DNA of 64,000 nt from Psychrobacillus sp. FSL K6-4046 (GTDB taxonomy: Bacteria > Bacillota > Bacilli > Bacillales_A > Planococcaceae), in the NCBI RefSeq assembly GCF_038624605.1, contig NZ_CP152020.1:310001-374000 (forward strand). The letters run 5' to 3'. Shown piece by piece: positions 27,151-36,009 of this stretch. The position numbers were made by a program, and so were the translations under genes. Under the pieces are notes generated by a model. The model worked only from the letters and a program-made list of their open reading frames with translations, had not been told where the DNA came from and ran no database searches. How positions within the stretch are numbered: position 1 is the first letter of the stretch; each line of letters begins with the position of its first letter.

Positions 27151-28413
27151 ATGAAAAAGCTGTGGTTATTTTTAATATTGTTAGTATTTAGTGCCTTAAT
27201 GGTAGCTTGTAGTGATGATGAGGCAGGGGAAAAAATAGAAACGTCTGGAGAAGCTGGAAAGGATGGTTTTTCAGGAGAAATAACTGTTTGGGCACATCCG
27301 TATACAGGGGATCAGGAAGTTGAAGGTAAAATGTGGGATGAAATTATTGCTTCTTACGAAGAGGCTACAGGAGTAAAGGTCAACTTTGAGCAAATTCCTT
27401 GGGCAAATCGTGACCAAAAGGTTCTTACTGCTTTAGCTGCTAACAATGGTCCGGATGTATTTTATGCTATCCCTGACCAAATGCCACAATATGCCGAAGC
27501 AGGGATGCTAACGGATCTTAGCCCATATTTAAAGGACAACGATATGGAGGACTTTGTTGAAAGTGCTCTAGTTTCCACTACATGGAAGGATAAAGTATAC
27601 GGTTTACCTATTCTACAAGAAGCTTATACCTTCCTTTACAATGTAGATATTATCAAGGAAATCGGTGAAGATCCATCCAAACTGCCAGCAACATGGGAAG
27701 AGTTTGAGAAATGGGCAGAAAAAGCAAAAGCAAAAGGGTATTACGCATCTAGCTTCCAAGGTGGAGGTTCTATGAACGGTACATTATATCCATATCTTTG
27801 GCAGGCTGGTGGAGAAGTACTTACAGCAGACAATGAAGTAAAGATTAACAGTGATGCTGGTGTAGAAGCGTTCGAGTTTATCAACAAAATGTATAAAAAC
27901 GAGTGGATTCCAAAGGATTCTATTACCGCATTAGAGCATGATGCTTTATGGGACGGTGGTAAACTGCTTTCTGTCCAAGGATCTGGAGCATCTATTAGCC
28001 GTATGTTAAGTAAAGACACATTTGAATTTGTTATTGCACCACCTTTAAAGAACAAAAAACAAGTTACGTATGGAACTACTGGTATGTTCGTAGTGCCTAT
28101 TAACTCTGAGAATCCAGATGCAGCAGCTGAATTTGTAAAAGTTATGACGAATGCTGAAAACCAACGTAAATTTAATCAGGTTACTCAGTATATTCCAACG
28201 CGTGAATCTGCAAAGGATATCTTTGAAGAGCAAAAATATTTAGCTCAGCTAGCGACTTATACTGAGTTTGCTTTACCAGGAGTTATACACCCAGAGGGAC
28301 GCAACATTATGCCTTTGATTCAAGCGGAGCTTCAAACGATGATGGAAGGCAAGAAAACTCCAAAAGAGGCTGCTGATGCAGCTGCTGAAGCAATTAAAGG
28401 AAAAGTAAAGTAA
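27151..28413 (+). CDS. Sugar ABC transporter substrate-binding lipoprotein (intact)
   Basis: The 420-residue receptor of the carbohydrate importer, family-1 extracellular solute-binding fold. Lipobox ALMVAC puts lipid on Cys20. The mature start has the usual GEITVWAHPYTGDQE strand; residues around WANRDQKVLTALAANNGPDV and SSFQGGGSMNGTLYPYLWQ line the expected ligand cleft. It ends with the complete amphipathic helix (KKTPKEAADAAAEAIKGK) lost in the upstream paralogue. A perfect hairpin separates it from the permeases. The gene order SBP-permease-permease is standard for oligosaccharide importers. Confidence 0.9.
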   Translation: MKKLWLFLILLVFSALMVACSDDEAGEKIETSGEAGKDGFSGEITVWAHPYTGDQEVEGKMWDEIIASYEEATGVKVNFEQIPWANRDQKVLTALAANNGPDVFYAIPDQMPQYAEAGMLTDLSPYLKDNDMEDFVESALVSTTWKDKVYGLPILQEAYTFLYNVDIIKEIGEDPSKLPATWEEFEKWAEKAKAKGYYASSFQGGGSMNGTLYPYLWQAGGEVLTADNEVKINSDAGVEAFEFINKMYKNEWIPKDSITALEHDALWDGGKLLSVQGSGASISRMLSKDTFEFVIAPPLKNKKQVTYGTTGMFVVPINSENPDAAAEFVKVMTNAENQRKFNQVTQYIPTRESAKDIFEEQKYLAQLATYTEFALPGVIHPEGRNIMPLIQAELQTMMEGKKTPKEAADAAAEAIKGKVK

Positions 28414-28420
28414 ATCTAAT

Positions 28421-28453
28421 AGGGAGTTTGGTCTTTGACAGATCAAGCTCTCT
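28421..28453 (+). promoter_or_regulatory. Intercistronic hairpin between binding protein and permease genes
   Basis: AGGGAGTTTGGTC can pair over all 13 positions (counting G-U) with GATCAAGCTCTCT across loop TTTGACA. No T-run follows, so it is more likely an RNA 3' stabiliser or processing barrier than a terminator. Such hairpins raise binding-protein output over permease output in many ABC operons. Confidence 0.5.
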
Positions 28454-28478
28454 ATATGATTAATCTACATATGAAAGG

Positions 28479-29429
28479 GTGTTTACACTGGTAAATACAA
28501 TAGGTAAACCTTTAGCGTCCAAGAAAAATGGGATGACGCTAAGGGCTAGATTAAAAAGACAATGGGATCGTAATGCAATCGTCTATATTTTTCTTATTCC
28601 GATCTTAATACATTTTGCTATTTTCCAAGTGTACCCATTCCTTTTAAGCTTTTATTTAACATTCATGGATTGGAAGGTAATTGGTGATCCAGAATTTGTA
28701 GGGCTTAAGCATTGGAAATACTTTTTAAGCGATAGTATTGCGTGGAAGGCCTTATGGAATACAGTGATGTTTTCAGTTTATTATATTGTCCCGACAATGG
28801 CAGTGGGCTTAATACTAGCCTTAATTATTAATTCGGGTGTTAAGATGGCTGGATTTTTTAAAGGGATTTTCTTTTTACCTGTTGTCACATCTTTTGTAAT
28901 TATCGCTGGCATATGGGGATGGTTATTCAGAGGGACAGAGGAAGGAATGATTAACTATCTAATAGGGCTCATCGGTATTGAGCCTCAGCTATTCTTATCT
29001 GATTCTAGTCAGGCTTTACCTGTTTTAGCCGCATTAAGTGTCTTTAAGGTTGCCGGGAGCACTATGATTTATTACTTCGCTGGTCTCCAATCGATAGACA
29101 AGGGGCTATATGAGGCGGCTAAAATGGATGGCGCATCGACAAGTAAAATCTTTTGGAAAGTAACTTTTCCTCTATTGAAGCCTATTCATTTTTATGTAGC
29201 GATCACTACTACTATTGGGTCGTTCCAAATTTTTGACTCAGCTTACTTGCTAACAGGTGGAGGACCAAACTATGCAACAACGACTATTGTTTATTACTTA
29301 TACAATCAAGGCTTTACTAGCCTGAATTTAAGCTATGCTGCAGTACTTTCCTATGTGCTATTCTTCATCATCCTAATGATCTCGCTCTTACAAAGAAGAT
29401 TTTTAGGGAAAGAGTCTAATCTCTACTAG
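28479..29429 (+). CDS. Carbohydrate ABC transporter permease (MalF/UgpA type)
   Basis: A permease of about 316 residues with six helices. The conserved EAA loop reads YEAAKMDGASTSKIFWKVT (about 211-229). The start is uncertain. GTG at 28479 overlaps the ribosome site AAAGGG, CTG at 28488 has better spacing, and ATG at 28533 (GMTLRARLKRQ) is possible with a weak site. The first helix (YIFLIPILIHFAIFQVYPFL) is downstream of all three. It pairs with the next permease. Confidence 0.88.
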   Translation: MFTLVNTIGKPLASKKNGMTLRARLKRQWDRNAIVYIFLIPILIHFAIFQVYPFLLSFYLTFMDWKVIGDPEFVGLKHWKYFLSDSIAWKALWNTVMFSVYYIVPTMAVGLILALIINSGVKMAGFFKGIFFLPVVTSFVIIAGIWGWLFRGTEEGMINYLIGLIGIEPQLFLSDSSQALPVLAALSVFKVAGSTMIYYFAGLQSIDKGLYEAAKMDGASTSKIFWKVTFPLLKPIHFYVAITTTIGSFQIFDSAYLLTGGGPNYATTTIVYYLYNQGFTSLNLSYAAVLSYVLFFIILMISLLQRRFLGKESNLY

Positions 29430-29445
29430 AAGGGGATGAAAGTGT

Positions 29446-30249
29446 TTGAAAAAGGTAATTTCCTATGTTGCTTTGTTTATATTGGGTTTTTGTTTTCTAA
29501 TGCCCTTTATCATTATGATTTTAGGGTCTTTTAAAAATGTAGAATATGCACAATTAGACCCGCTTTTTTGGATTCCAGATGAACCAACTCTAAAAAACTA
29601 CTTTTATATTATGAGAGATGGCCAATTTCTCCGGTGGATTTTTAACTCCGTTGTTATTACTGTGATACCCGTAGCTAGTCAGATGATTTTTTGTGCAATC
29701 CTAGGTTATATTTTCGCAAAGAAAAAATTCTTTGGGAGAGAGGTTATATTTTGGGTGTTTATGGGGGTTATTATGATTCCTCAACAATTGTTGATCATAC
29801 CAAAATATATTATGTTCTCTGACTTTGGATGGATCAATACCTATTGGGCGCTTATTGTTCCAGAGCTCTGGGGAATTATGGGGGTTTTCCTAGTAAGACA
29901 GTTTCTACAGGGAATACCAAATGATTTAGAAGAGGCTGCATATATAGACGGGGCAAATGATTTACAGATATTCTTTAAAGTTATTTTACCTCTCTCTATT
30001 CCGGTAGTCGCTACAGTTGGAACTTTTGCCTTTATCTCCAACTGGAACGATTTATTTCAGCCACTAATTTATTTAACTCAGGAAAAAATGTTCCCAGTAA
30101 CACTTGGCTTGGCTTCGATGTTAGGGAAGGAAGGAAACTTTGGGATAGAAATGGCAGGTTCAGCAGTTTCTTTTATACCGACTTTTCTTATTTTCCTATT
30201 CTTCCAACGATATTTTACAGAGGGAATTCAAATGTCAGGTTTGAAATGA
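29446..30249 (+). CDS. Carbohydrate ABC transporter permease (MalG/AraQ type)
   Basis: A 267-residue permease with six helices and the EAA loop EEAAYIDGANDLQIFFKVI near residue 163. It starts with TTG after AAGGGG, 16 bases downstream of the first permease. The importer locus itself encodes no ATPase; the MsmX-type gene at 43598 is the likely energiser, as in B. subtilis where one ATPase serves several sugar importers. Confidence 0.88.
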   Translation: MKKVISYVALFILGFCFLMPFIIMILGSFKNVEYAQLDPLFWIPDEPTLKNYFYIMRDGQFLRWIFNSVVITVIPVASQMIFCAILGYIFAKKKFFGREVIFWVFMGVIMIPQQLLIIPKYIMFSDFGWINTYWALIVPELWGIMGVFLVRQFLQGIPNDLEEAAYIDGANDLQIFFKVILPLSIPVVATVGTFAFISNWNDLFQPLIYLTQEKMFPVTLGLASMLGKEGNFGIEMAGSAVSFIPTFLIFLFFQRYFTEGIQMSGLK

Positions 30250-30291
30250 TGAATTCTAACCAAATAGGTTTTGATGTAAGGAGCGATTGAA

Positions 30292-31293
30292 GTGAAGTCA
30301 GTTATTGCTAAAGATCAAATGGTTTATATAGAAGAAAGGCCTAAAATGGATATTTTACCTTCCTATCTTATGATCAAAACGTTGTATAGCGCTATATCTC
30401 CCGGAACTGAGTTGAGTTTAATATCAGCGAGCAATTCCCGAGAGATTTCATTAGGGTATAGTGCTGTTGGTATTGTTGAGGAATGCGGGAACGGAATCAC
30501 TGATTTTCAAGAAGGAGATATAGTTGCTTGCTACGGTGCACCCTACGTGGGGCATTCTGAGTATTTATGTGTACCAACCACCTTATGTGCCAAGGTTCCA
30601 AATGGTATGGATCCAAAAGAAGCTGCCCTCGCTGGAATCGGAGCAATAGCTATTCATGCACTTCGAAAAGCGAAATTAGCATTTGGAGAAACAGTGGTGA
30701 TTGTTGGGCTTGGATTGTTAGGGCAGATGATTGCAAAGATAGCTCATGCTGCTGCCTATGATGTTCTTGCATACGATGTACAAGCTGAAAGAGGAGCTAT
30801 GTTAAAAGAAGAATCAGGAATTACCTCCTTTTCGAATTTAGAGGACATGAAAGAAGAGATTAATGTACGTACATTCAACCGAGGAGCAGACGCTGTATTG
30901 CTTTGTGCGGGAGGCAAACGGTCAACGCTTACTGGTCAAAGCTTGGAGTGGATACGCAACCAAGGAAAGGTCGTTATTGTAGGAGATATTGAGCCGGACT
31001 TTCCACGAGAGTTAATGTTTGGGAAGGAAGCTCAAATTCTCATCTCTAGAGCAGGTGGACCAGGGAGATATGATCCTGTCTATGAAAAGCAGGCAGTGGA
31101 TTATCCTTATGGATATGTGCGTTGGACAGAGGGAAGAAATGTAGCTGAATATTTAAGATTAGTGAATGAAAAGCGTATTAAGATTAATTCATTTATAACG
31201 GAAGAAGTGAACATAGATCAGGCGCCAGCTGCATATAAAGATTTGACTGACAAGAAATCTAAAACCCTGACGAAGCTAATACGTTTTCGTTAG
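30292..31293 (+). CDS. MDR-superfamily dehydrogenase lacking the usual zinc ligands
   Basis: This 333-residue medium-chain dehydrogenase/reductase has the N-terminal GroES-like fold (ISPGTELSL, GYSAVGIVEECGNG) and a Rossmann domain with VVIVGLGLLGQMIAKIA (about 140-156). The Cys and His-Glu that hold catalytic zinc in alcohol and sorbitol dehydrogenases are not at their expected places (Ser and GYS instead). Such proteins occur in oxidative sugar clusters; it probably oxidises or reduces a sugar derivative with NAD(P). GTG start after AAGGAG. Confidence 0.78.
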   Translation: MKSVIAKDQMVYIEERPKMDILPSYLMIKTLYSAISPGTELSLISASNSREISLGYSAVGIVEECGNGITDFQEGDIVACYGAPYVGHSEYLCVPTTLCAKVPNGMDPKEAALAGIGAIAIHALRKAKLAFGETVVIVGLGLLGQMIAKIAHAAAYDVLAYDVQAERGAMLKEESGITSFSNLEDMKEEINVRTFNRGADAVLLCAGGKRSTLTGQSLEWIRNQGKVVIVGDIEPDFPRELMFGKEAQILISRAGGPGRYDPVYEKQAVDYPYGYVRWTEGRNVAEYLRLVNEKRIKINSFITEEVNIDQAPAAYKDLTDKKSKTLTKLIRFR

Positions 31294-31326
31294 GAAGTAG
31301 TTTTATAACTGGAGAGGAGCATGTTA

Positions 31327-32379
31327 ATGTTGAAGGTTGGCGTGATTGGTGGAGGCTCTATTTCACAATTTCATATTACCCCTTATATTCTACATAACCG
31401 GGTGGAGCTAGTGGCATTATGCGATCAAAATGAACAAAGACTTACGGAATGTGGCCATCAATATGGTGTTACTCATATGTATACCAACTATAAAGATCTA
31501 TTAGCTAACAAAGACGTAGATGCAGTAAGCATTTGTACATGGAACAATACACATGCTGAAATTGCTATTGCTGCACTGGAAGCAGGGAAGCATGTATTAG
31601 TGGAAAAGCCCTTATGCATGACGGTCGAAGAGGCGTTGGCAGTCGAGGCTGCAGTAGTAAAGTCCGGTAAAGTTTTACTCGTCGGATTTGTTAGAAGACA
31701 TGGTAACAACTCTAATATCTTAAAACAATTCATCGACCAGGATTATTTGGGGGAAATCTATTATGCAAAAGCATCTTGTTTAAGAAGGCTAGGAAATCCA
31801 GGTGGCTGGTTTAGTGATAAATCTAAATCTGGGGGAGGAGCCCTTATGGATTTAGGCGTTCACATGATAGATCTTTGCTGGTTTTTGATGGGGAGGCCTA
31901 GACCAGTTTCTGTCAGTGGCAACACGTATTCCAAACTCGGTAATCGAAGTAATGTCAAAAATCTTTCCTTTTACAAGGCAGCTGACTACGACTCTTCTTT
32001 AAATAACGTGGAAGATTTAGCAAATGGATTAATTCGTTTTGAAAACGGTGCATCTTTGGCGGTAGATGTAAGCTTTACGCTTCAGGCAAAAGAGGATCAA
32101 GTAAGTGTTAAATTGTTTGGAGACAAAGGAGGAGCTGAAATAGAACCAGAGCTAATTATTGTGACGGAGCAGAACGATACGATCTTAAATATTCTTCCGC
32201 AGGTTGACAACAAAAGCTTTGACTTTGCAGGCTCTTTTACTAATGAGATAAACCATTTTGTAGAATGCTGCTTAGATGGGAAATCACCTGTTGCACCTGT
32301 TGAAGATGGGGTCGAAGTAATGAAAATGTTGAATGCTATTTATGAATCTGCTCAAACAGGTAAAGAAGTTTATTTGTAA
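31327..32379 (+). CDS. Gfo/Idh/MocA family sugar oxidoreductase
   Basis: A 350-residue NAD(P)-dependent sugar dehydrogenase. I choose the second ATG (31327), 7 bases after GGAGAGGAG, over 31321. The Rossmann motif VGVIGGGSISQ lies at 4-14, the conserved EKP at 93-95, and the catalytic-type Asp175/His179 pair in MDLGVHMIDL. Family members oxidise glucose, inositol, 1,5-anhydrosugars or glycosides at C3. First of two complete members in this operon. Confidence 0.87.
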   Translation: MLKVGVIGGGSISQFHITPYILHNRVELVALCDQNEQRLTECGHQYGVTHMYTNYKDLLANKDVDAVSICTWNNTHAEIAIAALEAGKHVLVEKPLCMTVEEALAVEAAVVKSGKVLLVGFVRRHGNNSNILKQFIDQDYLGEIYYAKASCLRRLGNPGGWFSDKSKSGGGALMDLGVHMIDLCWFLMGRPRPVSVSGNTYSKLGNRSNVKNLSFYKAADYDSSLNNVEDLANGLIRFENGASLAVDVSFTLQAKEDQVSVKLFGDKGGAEIEPELIIVTEQNDTILNILPQVDNKSFDFAGSFTNEINHFVECCLDGKSPVAPVEDGVEVMKMLNAIYESAQTGKEVYL

Positions 32380-32416
32380 GGACAAAGTTTGCTTAGAAAG
32401 GAGGAGCTAAATCGAT

Positions 32417-33388
32417 TTGGGTAGACAAATTGGAGACTATTCTTTAAACCATTTAAAGGAATACCAGCCAAAGCTTATTCATAAGCCGGTAGACTTTCAG
32501 GTGTTTTGGGAAGGACAAAAGAAGAAAATAAGCAATATCCAACCAAATGTCACAGTTGTTTGGAAGGATTACGTGATTCCCACTATGGAGGTAGCAGATT
32601 TGGTGTTCGAAAGCTGGGATGGGACACCATTAAAAGGATGGGCTATTAAGCCTAAAGGTGTTGAACGATGTCCTGTTATATTAAATATCCATGGATATAC
32701 AGGTAGCCGTGGACTGCCCTTAGACTATTTAAAGTGGATTTCTATGGGGATAGCTGTGTATGCCTTTGATGTTCGAGCGCAAGGAAGCTCACCGGACTAC
32801 GCTAAATACAATAATGGAAGTAGAAGTCTTGGTTGGATGCTAAATGGTATCCATGATCCAGATAATTATTATTATACGAATGTGCTTAAGGATTTACTAT
32901 TACAGCTTGAATGGATTAATTCACCGGAGGCTCTTTTTAACCCAACAAAACTAGGCGTTGTAGGAAGCTCTCAAGGAGGGGGCTTAGCCTTAGCAATTGC
33001 AGGATTGGATCGAAGGATAGAACTAGTAGTCTCTGATTATCCATTCCTCGCAAATTTTGAAAGAGCCTTAGAGGTGTCTTTGGCTGGGCCGTACATGGAA
33101 TTTATCAACTATTTCAAGTATACAGACCCACAATATGACAGCTATGAAACATTGATGAATACACTTGGCTATATTGATTGTGTCCATTTCTGTGAATCGA
33201 TTAATTGTCCGACCCTAATGTCTATTGGATTAGAGGATTCTGTAACACCACCATCAACTGTCTTTGCAGCCTATAACCATTTACAAACAAAAAGTAAGGA
33301 AATAGAAGTCTACCCTCAATATGCACATGAGGTTAACCCTTTTCATGAAGAAAAGAAGTTAGCTTTTGTCAGAAAGTATTGGAGCTGA
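32417..33388 (+). CDS. CE7 acetylesterase (acetyl xylan esterase/cephalosporin deacetylase type)
   Basis: This 323-residue cytoplasmic esterase has all CE7 landmarks: RAQ at 120-122 (usually RGQ), GSSQGG with nucleophile Ser185, Asp274 in GLEDSVTPP and the HE motif at 304-305. CE7 enzymes deacetylate small acetylated oligosaccharides after import. TTG start about 10 bases after AAAGGAGGAG. Its presence suggests that the imported sugar is acetylated. Confidence 0.88.
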   Translation: MGRQIGDYSLNHLKEYQPKLIHKPVDFQVFWEGQKKKISNIQPNVTVVWKDYVIPTMEVADLVFESWDGTPLKGWAIKPKGVERCPVILNIHGYTGSRGLPLDYLKWISMGIAVYAFDVRAQGSSPDYAKYNNGSRSLGWMLNGIHDPDNYYYTNVLKDLLLQLEWINSPEALFNPTKLGVVGSSQGGGLALAIAGLDRRIELVVSDYPFLANFERALEVSLAGPYMEFINYFKYTDPQYDSYETLMNTLGYIDCVHFCESINCPTLMSIGLEDSVTPPSTVFAAYNHLQTKSKEIEVYPQYAHEVNPFHEEKKLAFVRKYWS

Positions 33389-33411
33389 AGGGATAGATAG
33401 GAGGGGAACAA

Positions 33412-34254
33412 ATGAAAGTTAGTATAAGTATGTATAGCTTAGCCTCCACTCTTCGAGGAGAGAATTGGTCAGTTTCAGATTTCATTAATTATGCCAAAAA
33501 TATTTCTTTGGATGGCGTAGAGCTTTTAGATATTTACTGGCAAAATCCTGTTAACAAGGATGAAGAGATACAGAAAGTTGTCGAGAAACTGCACAAAACC
33601 AATCTAGAAGTATCAGCTTATGATATTACAAATAACTTTGTTCATCAAAACAAGACAGAACGAAAAGCGGAAGTTGAGAAAGTAGTAGAAGGCATTCGTG
33701 TCGCCAAGGCTTTGGATGCTAATACAGTTCGTGTTTTTTGTGGAGATATTAGAGAGGGCCTTATCTATGAAGATTGTTTTGATTGGATCATCGAGGGCTT
33801 GAAGGAAAGTGCAAAGGTAGCTGAACAGGAAAAGATAGTGTTGGCTATTGAAAATCATGGTCTTTTAGCGGGAAAAAGTCAGCAGATTCAGGAAATTATT
33901 AAAGCAGTCAACAGTCCATATGTGAAATCTACCTTTGATACGGGGAATTTTTTATTAGTCCACGAAGAACCTACGAAGGCATTTGACCGGCTTAAGACTG
34001 AAATAGCTCATGTTCACTTTAAGGATTTCAGAGAGAAGGAAGTTCATGAAACCGTAAAAGGCTTTCGTTCAACGGAAGGAAAAGAGCTAATCGGGGTGAT
34101 CCCAGGTGACGGGAAAGTAGATTTAACTTATATCGTGGAAGGACTTAAAAAACAGGATTACCAGGGTTGGCTTTCTATTGAATATGAAGGCTTTGAGGAT
34201 GCGAAGCTTGCTAACGAAGAGGCCGTGCGTCGACTTAGAAAGCTGTTGAATTGA
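33412..34254 (+). CDS. Xylose-isomerase-like TIM barrel (sugar phosphate isomerase/epimerase family)
   Basis: A 280-residue single-domain TIM barrel with the four metal-binding residues in place: Glu147 (AIENHG), Asp176 (STFDTGNF), His202 (HVHFKDF) and Glu257 (SIEYEG). Relatives isomerise or epimerise sugars, dehydrate inosose, or catalyse beta-elimination from 3-keto-glycosides next to Gfo/Idh/MocA partners. The last is attractive here because two such oxidoreductases flank it. It follows the esterase by 23 bases. Confidence 0.83.
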   Translation: MKVSISMYSLASTLRGENWSVSDFINYAKNISLDGVELLDIYWQNPVNKDEEIQKVVEKLHKTNLEVSAYDITNNFVHQNKTERKAEVEKVVEGIRVAKALDANTVRVFCGDIREGLIYEDCFDWIIEGLKESAKVAEQEKIVLAIENHGLLAGKSQQIQEIIKAVNSPYVKSTFDTGNFLLVHEEPTKAFDRLKTEIAHVHFKDFREKEVHETVKGFRSTEGKELIGVIPGDGKVDLTYIVEGLKKQDYQGWLSIEYEGFEDAKLANEEAVRRLRKLLN

Positions 34255-34267
34255 GGAGTGATTAATC

Positions 34268-34954
34268 ATGAGTATTATTTTAGGTGATTTTACTGAAGTG
34301 GAGCTAGGACAGGCAAGTAGGCTTCAGTCTGTTGAAAAGCTAGTGGAGATTAACGGTGAACAAGGCTCGTTTGTTATGGACGCTACAGAGAAAAACTTAA
34401 GAGCTCTAGAGAAAAGTGGATATAATATTTTCATTCCAGCAGACTTACTTAGTTATGTGAATGAGGATAGTGACGCCAAGGTATATTTTGAATTAGAGTG
34501 TTATCCTTTCTACAAAAAAATAAAAGAAGTAATAGAGAATGGCAGCAAGGCAAATGGCGTATTTCGTTTTCGAAGAATGGTAAGAGAGTATAACCTAGAT
34601 GTTATGGCAGGAGACCTCTATGTACTTTCCTTATTATTTGGTGAACCTATAGTGAGACAAATAAAAAGGTCTAAGCGAGATTCTGGTATAAGTCATATGA
34701 TTCTCATGATCCGTTTTGAAAGTGGAGCCATGGCCCATGTCGAATTTACGATTGCAAATGTGGAACGAGTTGAAGTGGAATGGAGTGGAATGAAGCGTAT
34801 TGTTGAATTTGATAGTGAGGAGTTGAACGGTCAGCTTCTTCCATTACAATACAATGCAGATGATGTATTGCGCTCTGCAAAAAAGGTAGATGCTGTACTG
34901 ATTGAAAAAGTGAAATTCTATCGGGATTTCATAGCTGGAGGTACACTTATATGA
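34268..34954 (+). CDS. Gfo/Idh/MocA C-terminal-domain-like protein without a Rossmann domain
   Basis: A 228-residue protein. From about residue 95 (NGVFRFRRMVREYNLDVMAGDLYVL) to the end it resembles the alpha/beta C-terminal half of Gfo/Idh/MocA oxidoreductases, including FESGAMAHVEFTIANVERVEVE. The first 90 residues have no GxGxxG, EKP or other nucleotide motif and look unlike a truncated Rossmann fold. It overlaps the following complete oxidoreductase by 4 bases. It may be a non-catalytic partner subunit. Resemblance is by eye. Confidence 0.6.
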   Translation: MSIILGDFTEVELGQASRLQSVEKLVEINGEQGSFVMDATEKNLRALEKSGYNIFIPADLLSYVNEDSDAKVYFELECYPFYKKIKEVIENGSKANGVFRFRRMVREYNLDVMAGDLYVLSLLFGEPIVRQIKRSKRDSGISHMILMIRFESGAMAHVEFTIANVERVEVEWSGMKRIVEFDSEELNGQLLPLQYNADDVLRSAKKVDAVLIEKVKFYRDFIAGGTLI

Positions 34955-35925
34955 AAATAGGTATGATGAGTTTTGCTCATATGCATGCAAACAGTTACGC
35001 GAACGCTCTAACAAAAATGAAAGACGTGCAGATTGTTGGTATCTTTGATGAGTCGGCAGAGAGAGGGCAACAGGCAGCTGCTTTGTTTGGTGCGCCCTAT
35101 TTTAACAATCAAGAGGAATTTCTCTCCTTAGACATGGATGCAGTGATCGTTTGTAGCGAAAATAATCGACATAAAGAGATGGTAATCAATGCAGCTAAGG
35201 CTAAAAAGCATATTTTATGTGAAAAGCCAATTGCTACTAATATAGAGGATGCAAAGGAAATGATTGAAGTATGTAAAGAGCAGTCGGTCATTTTGCAAAT
35301 AGCTTACCCCGTAAGATTTAGTACTCCAATCCGCCATTTAAAAGAGTTAATTGATAAAGGAGAGCTAGGAGAGATTATTGCTTTTCGTACCACTAATAGA
35401 GGACAAAACCCTGGTGGTTGGTTTATAGAAGAAGAAGCGGCTGGAGGAGGAGCAGTGCTAGATCATACGGTACATATGGTAGATATAATGCGTTGGTATA
35501 TAGGGCAGGAAGTTTCAGAAGTGTCTGCTATAGTTGACTCCTATTATCATGATATTGCAATAGATGATGCGGGTCTGCTTACGTTAGAATTTGCAAACGG
35601 TGTAATTGCTTCTCATGATCCTAGCTGGTCAAGATTTGCTCAATATCCCACTTGGGGTGATGCAACGATTGAAGTAATTGGTACCAAGCAAATAGTTAAG
35701 GTAGATGCCTTCAAGGAGCATTTCCGTATGTTTGTTAGTGGAGAAAAATCTCTTGAACACGTTTTCTATGGAAATGATATGGATTTTGGGTTAGTACAAG
35801 ATTTTGTTCAATGTGTAAAAGAAGGAAGAGAGCCATCGGTTACTGGCTATGATGGTTTAAAGTCGCTTGAAGTTGCCTTGGCTGCATATGAGTCTAGTAA
35901 ATTAAAGCAACCAATTAAATTATAG
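34951..35925 (+). CDS. Gfo/Idh/MocA family sugar oxidoreductase (second copy)
   Basis: A 324-residue NAD(P)-dependent oxidoreductase. EKP lies at 91-93, and GGGAVLDHTVHMVDIMRWY carries the Asp/His pair. The N-terminal nucleotide motif is unusual, GMMSFAHMHANSY where GxGxxG is expected, as in the His-rich YvaA/YrbE-like subset. It is translationally coupled (ATGA) to the Rossmann-less half-protein, which suggests a hetero-oligomer. Confidence 0.85.
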   Translation: MKIGMMSFAHMHANSYANALTKMKDVQIVGIFDESAERGQQAAALFGAPYFNNQEEFLSLDMDAVIVCSENNRHKEMVINAAKAKKHILCEKPIATNIEDAKEMIEVCKEQSVILQIAYPVRFSTPIRHLKELIDKGELGEIIAFRTTNRGQNPGGWFIEEEAAGGGAVLDHTVHMVDIMRWYIGQEVSEVSAIVDSYYHDIAIDDAGLLTLEFANGVIASHDPSWSRFAQYPTWGDATIEVIGTKQIVKVDAFKEHFRMFVSGEKSLEHVFYGNDMDFGLVQDFVQCVKEGREPSVTGYDGLKSLEVALAAYESSKLKQPIKL

Positions 35926-36009
35926 AATTCTACAGGCACGTGTCTAGAAGAACATGGGCCTTTTACTGTAGCTAGAAATCAAGATATTAATCTAAAAGGC
36001 AGTGATATT

